Below are positions 46,809-56,824 of a stretch of DNA of 64,000 bases, piece after piece; positions within the stretch are counted from its first letter, which is position 1; the number at the start of each line of letters is the position of its first letter. The DNA comes from Asparagopsis taxiformis (lineage: Eukaryota > Rhodophyta > Florideophyceae > Bonnemaisoniales > Bonnemaisoniaceae): assembly GCA_030407315.1 (NCBI GenBank), contig JALQPE010001948.1, positions 124,001-188,000 on the forward strand, in the 5' to 3' direction. Made by a program: the position numbers and the translations under genes. The notes under the pieces are model-generated. The model saw only the letters and a list, made by a program, of their open reading frames with translations. It was not told the origin of the DNA and did not search any database.

Positions 46809-49319
46809 ATGGCAGCAACTCGCTCTAGAGCTGTGCTGCAGCTCCGACATTCAGTAGCCCCACGAGTGCTCGACAACACCCAGCCGATGTCATCATTAAT
46901 CTCTACCGACCGTTTCTCCGTCCGCGTGTCCTCTGATACTCATTCCCCATCCCCTGACGCCCCGATTCTCACTGCGTTTATCTGGCGCGACCCTGGTGCA
47001 CGTGTCTGTCTTGCCGGATCCTTCGATGACTGGCGCAAGCATGACATGACATTCATACCCGGTCTATCTCACCATATCCTTGTTGCAGAACTTCCGCCAG
47101 GGAAATACTTCTATCGCTTTGTCGTCGATGGCCGCTGGCGCATTGCCGAAAATGATCCCGACCTTCGTGAGGATCCTTTCGGGGAACTCTCACACTTTCT
47201 AGTCATCTCGCCTGAAACAATTGCCGCCGCCAAGCCGAAACGTTTTTCTACGGCTGTTGTTGCTCGCGGAGACCACAGTGTGAACGCTGACAAAATCCTA
47301 GCAGAAGGGGAGAGTGATACTGAGAGCGAGTCTGAGACCTCACTTGAAGACGAAGAAGAAGCCCCATTGCCTAGGATGCGTGGTGATGCCAATTACATCG
47401 AGGATTATGATGACGATGAGTGCGGGGAATTGGATCTTCAAGCAGATGTGTTTGAAGCGATGAAGGACGTCGCAGAGTCCAATCCCGCAGATGCCCCCGC
47501 ATCTCAAAGCGCTTCCTCGTATACCGACAGAAACACAAAGAAAGCAAATCGTCCGCGTCGCAAGGTTCTGCGAAAAGTTTGGGCAATGCTTTTCGGTGAC
47601 ACTGAGGAAGAGAATATCGACCCTGAAGAAGAGCGTTCGGATAACCTTTACCCTACCCACAACCAGAAAAAACACGGCCTCGTAAACCAGGAAGAGGGAA
47701 AGAGGGGTCTAATGGTATGGTTTCCGAATGAAAGAAATTTTCCAGCAAAGGGTAAAGGTCGTAAAGTGGGCCCATCAGAATCCAAGGAAGTGATTGATGT
47801 CGGTGAAAAAGCCATGAAGTTACATCAAGTAGAAGACAATGCCAACAACAGGCAAATGCTCGGAAAGACCTTGTTTGCACAGGGCAAATATGATGCTGCG
47901 CTGGCTTTGTTCTCTCTCTCTGTCAAGCTGCGAGAAGACAATGGTCTTAAGAATTCTAAAACGTGTGCTATTGCACACACAGATGTGGCAAGTGCCTTCA
48001 TTCACCTGGATGATTTCAAAAATGCCGAGAAGCATTTACGCATGGCGCTCGCGATTTATGAAAAGGGAACTTTCTCAGGTGGACGTGCACAGCTTGGGGA
48101 TGTCCATTGTTTCCTTGGGGTCATTGGTGACATGAAGGGTGATCTGCGTGTGGCAGAGCTTGCTTATAGAAATGCCATTGACCTCTACGAGAAAAGCAAG
48201 GCTACAGACGAAAACCCCAATTACGCCACAGCAATCGATAATCTCAATGCGAATCGTCAACGCCAAAAGATAGCGCTCCACCACCCTCCGCAGCAGAAAT
48301 TACCTGAACAGCAAATGGTTCCGCCTCCACCGCCAAGGCAAGATGATAGGCAGCTTCGCTCTCAAAAGCCTGTGCAATCACCAGGGCTGCCACCCCCGGC
48401 CAGGCATACACCAACAGTTGATGCCAGCGTATCATCCTCTCGCATAGAACCAGGTGCGGCCCCAACAGTTACAAGGCAGGTGCCAGAACACGTTCCAAGG
48501 CCATTGGAGCCATCCAGACCGGCTCCACCAGTATCGCCAAATGACAGGGAAGAACAGACACCTCTACTACAGAGATCAGTGCCTCCTATCAACAATGACA
48601 ACATCCCAGGTTTGCCCCCGAATAGGTCGAACCGGGTGAGCAAGAGGAGGAGTGGGCGTCCGAAGACGTGGAAGGATCTGGCGGATACCGCAAGGGCATC
48701 AATGCCGGAGTCACCCCCAATAGAAAATATAGAAAGTCCAGAGGAAGAGGAGGGAGAACCTGCAGCGGGTACGTACGAGGAAATGAGTCGGCAATGGCAC
48801 AAGGACGCTCGTAATTTTCTGTTGAAGGGTTCTTACAAGGAAGCGATTGACTTGTACACACTTGCAATATACACGCGCAAGCGACACGGGCCGTGGAGAA
48901 CGAGAGAAAATGCTGAGACGATTGTGGAGTACGCACGGGCATTATTCGCTACGAAGGAACTGGAAGAAGCTATCAAGATGCTGAAGGACGCTATTGCGAT
49001 TCTGGAGAACATGAAAAAGAAAGAGGATCAATTTTTCCTGGGGGAGATTTGGGGCAACTTGGGATGCGCGCTTGATCGGTTGGGTAATCATCAACGAGAG
49101 GCACTGACTGCTCATACAACAGGAATGGTTGCGTACGGAAGGGCTGGAATGTCAACTGAGGACAGCAAGTGGCTGAAAGCGTGGAAGAACTTGTGTCTGA
49201 ATCTGAGTATGAAGGGCCACGTGAATAAGACGCCGGATGAAATTTGGAAGTTGATCGACTTGCAGATTCGTGGTGTTGCTCCCATGATGAAGATTGCGTC
49301 AAACAGCGTCGTCAGTTGA
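46809..49319 (+). CDS. CBM48 protein with two TPR blocks
   Basis: 836 aa from the ATG at 46809 (ACCATGG). A CBM48/AMPK-beta-type domain lies at residues 55-140 (AFIWRDPGARVCLAGSFDDW ... FYRFVVDGRWRIAEND). A long acidic disordered region follows (SETSLEDEEEAPL). A first TPR block (about 330-480) has helix pairs such as GKTLFAQGKYDAALALFSLS and ALAIYEKGTF; a Pro-rich linker; then a second TPR block near 650-810 (GSYKEAIDLYTLAI, LFATKELEEAIKML). The N-terminal first 25 residues could target an organelle but are not clear. It is a plausible alpha-glucan-tethered scaffold that gathers partner proteins through TPRs. This is the third CBM48 gene in the window. Confidence 0.82.
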   Translation: MAATRSRAVLQLRHSVAPRVLDNTQPMSSLISTDRFSVRVSSDTHSPSPDAPILTAFIWRDPGARVCLAGSFDDWRKHDMTFIPGLSHHILVAELPPGKYFYRFVVDGRWRIAENDPDLREDPFGELSHFLVISPETIAAAKPKRFSTAVVARGDHSVNADKILAEGESDTESESETSLEDEEEAPLPRMRGDANYIEDYDDDECGELDLQADVFEAMKDVAESNPADAPASQSASSYTDRNTKKANRPRRKVLRKVWAMLFGDTEEENIDPEEERSDNLYPTHNQKKHGLVNQEEGKRGLMVWFPNERNFPAKGKGRKVGPSESKEVIDVGEKAMKLHQVEDNANNRQMLGKTLFAQGKYDAALALFSLSVKLREDNGLKNSKTCAIAHTDVASAFIHLDDFKNAEKHLRMALAIYEKGTFSGGRAQLGDVHCFLGVIGDMKGDLRVAELAYRNAIDLYEKSKATDENPNYATAIDNLNANRQRQKIALHHPPQQKLPEQQMVPPPPPRQDDRQLRSQKPVQSPGLPPPARHTPTVDASVSSSRIEPGAAPTVTRQVPEHVPRPLEPSRPAPPVSPNDREEQTPLLQRSVPPINNDNIPGLPPNRSNRVSKRRSGRPKTWKDLADTARASMPESPPIENIESPEEEEGEPAAGTYEEMSRQWHKDARNFLLKGSYKEAIDLYTLAIYTRKRHGPWRTRENAETIVEYARALFATKELEEAIKMLKDAIAILENMKKKEDQFFLGEIWGNLGCALDRLGNHQREALTAHTTGMVAYGRAGMSTEDSKWLKAWKNLCLNLSMKGHVNKTPDEIWKLIDLQIRGVAPMMKIASNSVVS

Positions 49320-50007
49320 TGTGATGACTGAACGCGTTGTTTCGTTGATGATGCAAGGTTGGTAATTTATTGAGAAACAGTGCTACCAGATGGCAATGTG
49401 GTAGCATAGAGAAGAGCATATATTTGGGTGAGGCTGTCGAATCACGGGCCTTTCGTAGTAGTCGAATGTTGACGGGAAGTTCTAATATGAACAGAGACGA
49501 AGCGAGTAGAATTGATATAATGCAAAGGCGAAATGGCTTTGTTAGCTTGACCCTCACCAGTGACATTTGAAGTATAATCGATGATACGTTGATCTACTAA
49601 ATTTTATTGCGCAGAACAGAGATGTAGGCCACTGCTGGCTTGTGATCTACACTTTCATTCATTGTAGAATAGCGGAAATAGCGTAGGCATCCTACCGCTC
49701 CAAGGCAGTTAGCGCAGCTGTGACATCGGAGATGCAGTTGGAAAATGATACCGGCTGGAAACGAAGATGCGGTCCTACTTGCAATCACGCCGAAACATGC
49801 AGGCTCTGGAATTCTCTGCCAACCTGTTGGTTTTGATCATGATAGAAGCTCTCAGAACGCTCTGTCGTTTGTTGCCAGCACTTTGATGACTGAAGATTCT
49901 AGATCTAACTGGATAACAAACCATGACACACAAATTTACCTGGAGTGATTTTCCAAGCCCAACACAACACCGATAACACAAGAGCAAGAAAATTCCCAGA
50001 TTAACTT
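49320..50007. other. intergenic, no recognised gene
   Basis: Lies between convergent genes. Nothing beyond short open frames. Confidence 0.5.
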
Positions 50008-51201
50008 CTACTCCAAGCGTATCGAGAATACTTTCTGAGCACTGTTTCCATCCCGCCCAGTTGCGGAAACTTTGATTTCAAATGTCCGGCCAAAGATTGG
50101 TGATGGCCAAGCGTTGTATTCATTCTGCATATTGTCATCTCCCCAAAATGCATAAGGAACTTCAAGTTCATTACGAATGAAATTTCCGTCCAAGTAAAAG
50201 CCCACAGACTGAACGGCACCTTGAACCCATGCGACAAAAGAGATACGCTCATTACGACTGGACAGTTTCACAGCGGAAAAGTGTGAATCTAACATTGCCA
50301 GTTTCTCGCCATTGGGTGCTCGTATCAATATAAGCTTGTTCACCTTCACCATTCTATCCTCCTGTCCTCCCTGAACTGGAGACGGAACGCCGGGCGGAGG
50401 CAAAGCTTCTCTTTGAGGAGAAGAGTCAAACCAGGAAGTTTCTATCGCTGGCGGTCGGCGGTTATGAGCAAACTGGGCTGGCACCAGGTCTGCTTTTTCG
50501 TAGCCAAAACACGGCTCTCGACGGCACATCCCCAGTCTGTTTGTCGAAGCCGGGCAAGTGCTGTTGCTCGTGAGATTTTCGCCTGGAATAAAGCGCGGTT
50601 GGTAGCTGCTCGTCATCCTGCCGCCACGAATGACTATTGACGAACAACTATAATAGTCACCGTAATTGGAATCCATGTGCAACGTGCCACCGTACCACGC
50701 CCACCCAAGAATGTAATCACCGTCTGGATACGAGGTTGGAATTTCTACCCTAGTTGCATAAGCCATGGACGCATCGTCAGTGCCACAATTTCGATCGGTG
50801 CACTTGTGGAGGTCTGACTCGAAGCAGGCGTACCGAAAGGTGAGCTGATTGTGCGCGGTTGCATTCATTCTGAGATTGTTAGGCACGAGACTGAATCGGA
50901 CGAAACCGCCTATATGATTGTTCCTGGACCACACCATCGAGACGATCTGTCCTCGTTTGTACACCGTGGGTTGCTGTTGAGAGTTGTATTGGTAGCTTGA
51001 CGTGGCGAAACAGGGCCCCGGACAATTGTCATCAGGGGCGTGGGGCGGACCTCCCATTCGACATTCGGGCTTGCTGAACGACTTGAAGTCGCCTCTGGGT
51101 TTGAGCAAGAAGCTGTGCGCGGAAGACGGGGAATGGGTGTACGTGAAAAGCACGAAGAAAATGGTGAGAGAGGGGATGAGTGGGATGGAATTTGTCGGCA
51201 T
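50008..51201 (-). CDS. secreted LPMO-like protein A (two-domain)
   Basis: 397 aa from the ATG at 51201. An in-frame ATG at 51267 exists, but the TATA box at 51299-51308 would leave it without a leader, and the signal peptide (SIPLIPSLTIFFVLFTYTHS) is at the start only from 51201. Cleavage SSA|HSFLL makes His29 the N-terminus. The core has CRMGGPPHAPDDNCPGPC, a second conserved His (NNHIGGFVRFSLVP), CGTDDASMAY, YPDGDYILGWAWYGGT, and GDYYSCSSIVIRGG with conserved Cys. A second domain of about 100 residues (GFYLDGNFIRNELEVPYAFWG) is Ig-like and shared with gene B. N-terminal His plus second His matches the copper histidine brace of lytic polysaccharide monooxygenases; the named AA family cannot be assigned. 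First of four tandem copies. Confidence 0.68.
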   Translation of the reverse strand: MPTNSIPLIPSLTIFFVLFTYTHSPSSAHSFLLKPRGDFKSFSKPECRMGGPPHAPDDNCPGPCFATSSYQYNSQQQPTVYKRGQIVSMVWSRNNHIGGFVRFSLVPNNLRMNATAHNQLTFRYACFESDLHKCTDRNCGTDDASMAYATRVEIPTSYPDGDYILGWAWYGGTLHMDSNYGDYYSCSSIVIRGGRMTSSYQPRFIPGENLTSNSTCPASTNRLGMCRREPCFGYEKADLVPAQFAHNRRPPAIETSWFDSSPQREALPPPGVPSPVQGGQEDRMVKVNKLILIRAPNGEKLAMLDSHFSAVKLSSRNERISFVAWVQGAVQSVGFYLDGNFIRNELEVPYAFWGDDNMQNEYNAWPSPIFGRTFEIKVSATGRDGNSAQKVFSIRLE

Positions 51202-51298
51202 TGTTATGTTTTGGTGGTTATGCGGATGCCAGTGGTTGACAGATTGGTGAGGTTTGGTTTGTGACATGAGAGTCGGTTGGGATATCGAATGTTGGCTG

Positions 51299-51308
51299 CT
51301 TTATAACT
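51299..51308 (-). promoter_or_regulatory. TATA box of LPMO-like gene A
   Basis: Minus-strand TTATAAAG. It is about 100 bases before the ATG at 51201 and only about 32 before the upstream ATG at 51267. Confidence 0.55.
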
Positions 51309-52780
51309 GGCTTCTGTTGCATGATTGTCAATGCCACAGAGAATGCACGACATCATGATGCGAAATACCAGTTTGATTCTTCACGCGCGCAGTTTTGAGG
51401 TAGGTTGTGCGTCGCAATGAGTTCTTCCAGTTTTGTTTTGAGGTGTAGGGATGGTTGTGATAGCATTTGGGAACCGCAGCTGTTTGATGGGAACTGTTCT
51501 GTCATGTTTGGCAACACAGATTCACGACACACCGCCCCACTATTTCGCGGGTGGAGAAGAAGTAGAAAGATGGGAGATAAGCTGTTGGTGACCACCAGTT
51601 TTTGGTAGGACTGTTGGTTGGTATGGCGCGGAAAGTCACCTAAGACGGCAAGCACTGGAGGAAATGTGCAATTTAACGATTTGAATGATTGGTATCAGCG
51701 CAACTGCAAGGGAATATGTTCTGATCGCACTGAACACAAAGTTGGTGTTGGGTGGGAACATGCGGGAAAGTCTCGACTCACGCTTTTCATGATTGAAGTA
51801 TTGCTTCGAACCGGATGGGTAACGATGCTGGAGGTCGCGTTGGTATCGCTTGATGATGCATAGGCCAGAAAATAATTTTTCATTTTCATAGGTCTTATTC
51901 TCTTCATAATGGGCAGCACTCTGAAACATTTTACATCTCTCTGACGGACATGAATGATAGCCGCTGCAAGGAGATAAACCTCACCTCTGAACTAGTGTTG
52001 GCAAAGCAGCCTCTGCTATGGATTCAGAAACGGTTCAAGTGGTCCTTACTCAAAACACGTGATATCCAACATGAAAGTGGTGCATGTAGCATGTCCGAGT
52101 TATTTGAGTGGAACAATTTAATGGGCATCGAGACTTGGCAAAAGTTGGTCGTAATTTAGCGATGCACGACCACACTCGAGACAGGAGTTGTGAGGCAAGT
52201 TGCATGATTTCCATCTTGTTTCCAGGGCAAGGACACACGTTCTTCATCGCCACACGTATCATGTGTACATTGAAAGCGTTTGTGACTCAACCCTTATCTA
52301 GTCTCGCGTACTATTAAATTACAGTGGTTGTCCTTGTCGGTACATACTGACGTGGAACGAACGTTACATTAGTTGTATAGCCCGATGTATCCTTCATACC
52401 TTCACGTCTATTTCAACGAGTTGACAGCACTTTGTTTGATCGAAGATAGCTTGGAAGGTAGACTGCCGCGGATCTTATTCGTGGTTAGGAAGCTATGAAC
52501 TAGACAACTGGTTATGAAGCGTTTTTATATTCCTCATTTTACCAAGTTTTTAAAAATTAAAAAATGCACTAAATTGAAACATTTCCTGGGAGATCGTGAT
52601 CGCTGCCAAATTAGAAACAAACGTCTATCGCGTGAAGTGACGCGTTCAACCTCATATACAACCTCTAATTCGTTTTCCGCCACCCTTGTTCTATCCAAAC
52701 TGACGTTGCGCTTACTTTCAGCCATGCTTGCAATCTCCATCTCCCCCCAGATGCTACCGATAGCCAACCGGTAGCGTACA
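51309..52780. other. intergenic between LPMO-like genes A and B
   Basis: The largest gap in the cluster, about 1.5 kb. No gene or gene fragment recognised, on either strand. Confidence 0.5.
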
Positions 52781-53968
52781 TTACAAGTTTCTGCGCCTTC
52801 TCAGATACATCCAGAACACTTTGTAATGTTTAGTCCCATTATCGCCAGAAGCTTCCGCACGAATACTAATCCATCTGTCGAAAATTGGGTTTGGCCATGC
52901 GTTATAATCGCCATTGATATCACCCCAGAACGAGTATGGTACATATCTCTCCGTGCGAATCCACCTGTCATTCAGATAGAAACTAACAGATGCCACGGGT
53001 CCTTTTGTGAGCGCCACAAACGTGATAGGCTCGTCCTTGCGTATATGAACCGTTCTGAACGATGCAGTAATTGGAGCGCCAGTTTCTGCATTGATCATAA
53101 CCATACCTGTGACACGCACCGGCCTTCTCCTAGCTGCACCTTGTCCTGGCGATGGTGACGGAGACATGGACGGCATAGGAGTGGGTGATATAGAGCTTTC
53201 ATTGAACCATTCGGATAGAATTGGAGCTGGATGTCTGTTTTTCGCAAATTCAAACGGCACCATTTGCCTTTCTTTCTTACCCAAACAAGGCTCGCGACGA
53301 CAATCTCCCAGTCGATTGGTCGCAGCCAGACATCTGGACGCACCACCGAGACGTTCACCAGGGATAAACCTCGGCGAAAAACTGGTCGTGAACGGGCCTC
53401 CTCGAATACGAACGGGCGAACAACTATAATAATCGCCAAAAATCGAATTGCTCTGCACAGTGCCACCATACCAAGTCCAGCCAAGAACGTACTCACCATC
53501 GGGATAAGTCGTAGGAATCTGAACCATCGTCCTATACGCACTTGCATTTCTATCCGAGCCGCACGGCCTGCCTGCACATCGATGCTTGTCGGACACATAA
53601 CAGGCGTATCGAAAGGCCATGACGGCATGCGCGGTACGATTCATGCGTTGATTGCGCGGCACAAGACTGAAACGCACAAAGCCGCCGCGATGATTGTTCT
53701 TGGCCCAAACCATCGACACGTTCTGGGCGCGCGCATAGACGGACGGCTGCTGACGACGGTCGAGCTGCCAGCTATCTGGGGCGATGCACGGGCCGGGGCA
53801 GTTGTCGTTGGGCGCGTGCGGGGGGCCGCCGAGACGACATTCGCCCTTGTTGAACGACTTGAAGTCGCCCTTGGGGCTGAGCAGGAAGCTGTGCGCGGCG
53901 ACGCGGGGCGGCGACGAGCAGAACAGGAGGCAGCAGAGGACGAGTAGTTGGGCTTTGAGATGCGTCAT
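52781..53968 (-). CDS. secreted LPMO-like protein B (two-domain)
   Basis: 395 aa from the ATG at 53968. Signal peptide MTHLKAQLLVLCCLLFCSS with cleavage VAA|HSFLL, so mature residue 1 is His26. Core motifs in order: CRLGGPPHAPNDNCPGPC, KNNHRGGFVRFSLVP (second His), CYVSDKHRCAGRPCG, YPDGEYVLGWTWYGGT, GDYYSCSPVRIRGG, and CLAATNRLGDCRREPC. After a Pro/Ser linker the C-terminal domain (SFYLNDRWIRTERYVPYSFWG) is the same extra module as in gene A. Expected substrate: a wall polysaccharide bound on the outside of the cell. Copper binding is inferred from the two His only. Confidence 0.7.
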   Translation of the reverse strand: MTHLKAQLLVLCCLLFCSSPPRVAAHSFLLSPKGDFKSFNKGECRLGGPPHAPNDNCPGPCIAPDSWQLDRRQQPSVYARAQNVSMVWAKNNHRGGFVRFSLVPRNQRMNRTAHAVMAFRYACYVSDKHRCAGRPCGSDRNASAYRTMVQIPTTYPDGEYVLGWTWYGGTVQSNSIFGDYYSCSPVRIRGGPFTTSFSPRFIPGERLGGASRCLAATNRLGDCRREPCLGKKERQMVPFEFAKNRHPAPILSEWFNESSISPTPMPSMSPSPSPGQGAARRRPVRVTGMVMINAETGAPITASFRTVHIRKDEPITFVALTKGPVASVSFYLNDRWIRTERYVPYSFWGDINGDYNAWPNPIFDRWISIRAEASGDNGTKHYKVFWMYLRRRRNL

Positions 53969-54024
53969 TGCGCGTTTGGATTATGGTGCTTTATGGTGAC
54001 GGTGGGCTCATCGCGTCGGGCGCG

Positions 54025-54032
54025 TTCTTATA
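54025..54032 (-). promoter_or_regulatory. TATA-like box of LPMO-like gene B
   Basis: Minus-strand TATAAGAA about 60 bases upstream of the ATG at 53968. Confidence 0.55.
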
Positions 54033-54385
54033 CATGGGTGGTGGTTGATGACGGGTCGAGATTGCAGATGTGGTCGCGGTCGGGATGGAAGTTTCATGTC
54101 GGTGCGTGCGACGATTGCGTTGTATGGAGTTGGAAACTGGAGTGGTTTTCGTATTGCGTGGCGTAATAGTATATGCGATTAAAAGCGTTCAATTCCCAAA
54201 CTTGTTTTGCTAGAAACAATCACGTCGCGTAGTGTTTGTGCGCTGGCACTTGTCATATACCACTAATAACGAGCTAACTACCAGTTACATAGCGCGCTCA
54301 GTGGAATGTAATCTCCGCCCAAACTCAACAATACAATTTACGCACTTGCCCATCTCTACACACACCATCTTGTCTACACTACTAC

Positions 54386-55153
54386 TCAATTCAACCAATA
54401 GTCACGAATCGCCGCTGGCTTCTGACCATCCCGAAACTCGTCCGGAACGCGCTCCGTCTCATAGTGCGTATCACACGGCTCCTCACGACACACCCCCAAT
54501 CTTCCAACCGCCGACGAGCATGTCTCCTTATCAATACCCTCACCGGGAATAAACCTCGGCTGATAACTCTTCGTCTTCTTCCCACCCCGAACGATAATCC
54601 TCGCGCAACTATAATAATCACCAAACCCGTACTCATTATACGTCGTGGCACCGTACCACGCCCAGCCGAGGATATACTCACCATCCGGATGCGTCGTCGG
54701 AATTTCGACCATAGCCTTGTACGCCATGCCGTTCAAATCGGTGCCGCAGCGGTCCTCGCGACATGTGTGCATCCCTGAATCATAGCACGCGTATCGGAAC
54801 GCGAGTCGTTGGTGCGCTCCCTTGCTCATTCGGTGCTTGATCGGCACCAGACTCAAACGGACAAAACCGCCCGTGTGCTGATTGCGCGCCCAGACCATCG
54901 GGATTTCCTCGCCGCGTCGCACGACCATCGGCTCGCCGGTGCGGTCCACCCACCAGTCGCCAGACGTGTCGTAGCACGGGCCCGGGCATTTGTTGTCGTT
55001 CTGGAAGGACGGCCCGCCGATGCGGCACACGGCGATCCATTCGGGGTTGCGGTCCGCGATGGGGCGCAGGAGATAGCTGTGCGCGTGCACATGGGGGAGA
55101 AGGTGCGCCAGGGCGAGAAGCACGAGTGTGAGTGTGGTGGCTGTGGTGGTCAT
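54386..55153 (-). CDS. secreted LPMO-like protein C (one-domain)
   Basis: 255 aa from the ATG at 55153. Signal peptide MTTTATTLTLVLLALAHLL with cleavage VHA|HSYLL, mature His25. It keeps the core only: CRIGGPSFQNDNKCPGPC, ARNQHTGGFVRLSLVP with the second His, CREDRCGTDLNGMAY, HPDGEYILGWAWYGAT, GDYYSCARIIVRGG and the Cys-rich end CREEPC. It lacks the C-terminal Ig-like domain of A and B. The brace His positions are kept. It is the third of four copies on the same strand, and the two one-domain genes (C and D) are adjacent. Confidence 0.7.
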   Translation of the reverse strand: MTTTATTLTLVLLALAHLLPHVHAHSYLLRPIADRNPEWIAVCRIGGPSFQNDNKCPGPCYDTSGDWWVDRTGEPMVVRRGEEIPMVWARNQHTGGFVRLSLVPIKHRMSKGAHQRLAFRYACYDSGMHTCREDRCGTDLNGMAYKAMVEIPTTHPDGEYILGWAWYGATTYNEYGFGDYYSCARIIVRGGKKTKSYQPRFIPGEGIDKETCSSAVGRLGVCREEPCDTHYETERVPDEFRDGQKPAAIRDYWLN

Positions 55154-55217
55154 TTTGGAATGGGAGCGATGTGTCGGAGTAGGGGTGGGTTTGGGAAGGG
55201 GTGGGGTGGGGTGGGGG

Positions 55218-55225
55218 TTTTTATA
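55218..55225 (-). promoter_or_regulatory. TATA box of LPMO-like gene C
   Basis: Minus-strand TATAAAAA about 65-70 bases upstream of the ATG at 55153. Confidence 0.6.
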
Positions 55226-55979
55226 GGGAAGATATTTGTGATGGGCGGGAAAGAGATGACTTGTTAGACGAATTGAAGTTGTGCGTTGGAATGATGTGTT
55301 TGTATGAAAATAGATGGTGGGATGTTTGGATTTGACGAGTGTTGTAGGGACATGATGTACGAAACGTGTCGAATGGCGAGTTGTTACGCGGATCGAGGCC
55401 CGGATTGTGTTTGTCAGATGGTGTCATCGAAGAGGACTGGACGGTGCTTAGGGAAAGCTCAACGTGGCTCTTGTGTACCGCATGACGTGCAGGAAGGGGA
55501 ATTGAGCGATATTAGACTTGGCAATGCGCAGGGAGCAATGCTATGACATGTGTCGCTCAAAATTGGATGGCAAAGGGATGGTATACATGAGTGAGATACG
55601 TTTCCCCGAGCATGATGTTTGGATTTGACACGGGCTACTCCGACGCGCCCCGAGTCATGTGTCACATCAAGTGTCAGGAAGATGGTATATCAAATTAAAT
55701 CAGTAACTTAATTGACGCAATGGTATTTTAATTGCATCGTGCTGCAACTACGTCATCAAATAGCACGAGACGTATCGCGCTTCAATTCAATTGCGCGGTG
55801 GAAAAGTGCAACGTGGCCGAACATCTTCTCGTTTGATCGATCTTTCCAATTGCTTGCTTCCAAGATGCATCCGTCCTCCGACACCTCGTTATGATCCGTC
55901 TGCACTCCCCCTTCGTTTCTAATCTACGCATCTGCCATATGTAAAGACTATGCACAATGTCAATGTTTATCAACCAAAC
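55226..55979. other. intergenic between LPMO-like genes C and D
   Basis: No gene recognised. Confidence 0.5.
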
Positions 55980-56741
55980 CTACTCAAACCAAGAAGCCTG
56001 TAGAGGCGCTTTCTGTCGTCCATTTCTAAACTCCGCCGGCACACGACTCTTGAGCTCAATCTTGCCGCGACACGGTTCGCTGGGGCACACACCCAATCGG
56101 TCCGTACCCGACATACACGAGCCGCGACCATCATCCGTGACAAATTTGGGCTGAAAAGTGTTTGTCTTCGGCCCGCCACGAATCACAATATTAGCGCAAG
56201 TATAATAATCACCAAATCCAAATCGATTCCCAATCGTACCGCCGTACCACGCATATCCCAGCAAATATTCCCCATCCGGATACGTAGTCGGAATCTGCAC
56301 CTCGGTACGATACGCCATCCCGCGTTTATCCGTGCCGCATCGACGTAATCGACATTTGTGCTCGCCCGATGTGAAGCACGTATAATGAAACGCCATTTGC
56401 GCATGCGTTGCCTTGCTCATGCGTTTGTCGTGCGGCACGATTGTAAATCGTACAAATCCACCTTTATGTCCATTCTTGGCCCACACTAATGTCGCTTTCT
56501 CCCCGCGACGATACACCATCGGTGGTACGCGTATCTGGTTGTTTGAAAACACCGACGGGTTGAGACACGGCCCTGGACATCTGCCTCGGTGCCCGAACGA
56601 AGGCCCGCCAATGCGACAGAAGCCTGTCCAGGTCGGCGTGAGGTACCCAGTCGGACGCAGTAGGTAGCTGTGCGCTTCCGCGCGGCGTAACGCCACGATG
56701 AACAGGGCGAGGGTTAGCATGCGTTGCAATGTTACAATCAT
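55980..56741 (-). CDS. secreted LPMO-like protein D (one-domain)
   Basis: 253 aa from the ATG at 56741. Signal peptide MIVTLQRMLTLALFIVALRR with cleavage AEA|HSYLL, mature His24. Core motifs: CRIGGPSFGHRGRCPGPC, AKNGHKGGFVRFTIVP (second His), CFTSGEHKCRLRRCGTD, YPDGEYLLGYAWYGGT, GDYYTCANIVIRGG, ending in the same CPSEPC region. One-domain like C, and closest to it. The conserved Cys pattern suggests at least three disulfides. The most upstream member of the array, with the clearest TATA box. Confidence 0.7.
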   Translation of the reverse strand: MIVTLQRMLTLALFIVALRRAEAHSYLLRPTGYLTPTWTGFCRIGGPSFGHRGRCPGPCLNPSVFSNNQIRVPPMVYRRGEKATLVWAKNGHKGGFVRFTIVPHDKRMSKATHAQMAFHYTCFTSGEHKCRLRRCGTDKRGMAYRTEVQIPTTYPDGEYLLGYAWYGGTIGNRFGFGDYYTCANIVIRGGPKTNTFQPKFVTDDGRGSCMSGTDRLGVCPSEPCRGKIELKSRVPAEFRNGRQKAPLQASWFE

Positions 56742-56815
56742 TTTGGATGCTTTCGGTGGGTGAGTGACGGTACGCTTCTGGTGCAGATGAGGATGGGAAT
56801 AATGGATGTGCGCGT

Positions 56816-56824
56816 TTTATATAG
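56816..56824 (-). promoter_or_regulatory. TATA box of LPMO-like gene D
   Basis: Minus-strand TATATAAAA about 75 bases upstream of the ATG at 56741. Confidence 0.68.

Noticed and set aside
54391..54684. Overlapping minus-strand and plus-strand frames inside LPMO-like gene C
   Set aside because: Frame shadows of a gene with clear motifs and signal peptide.
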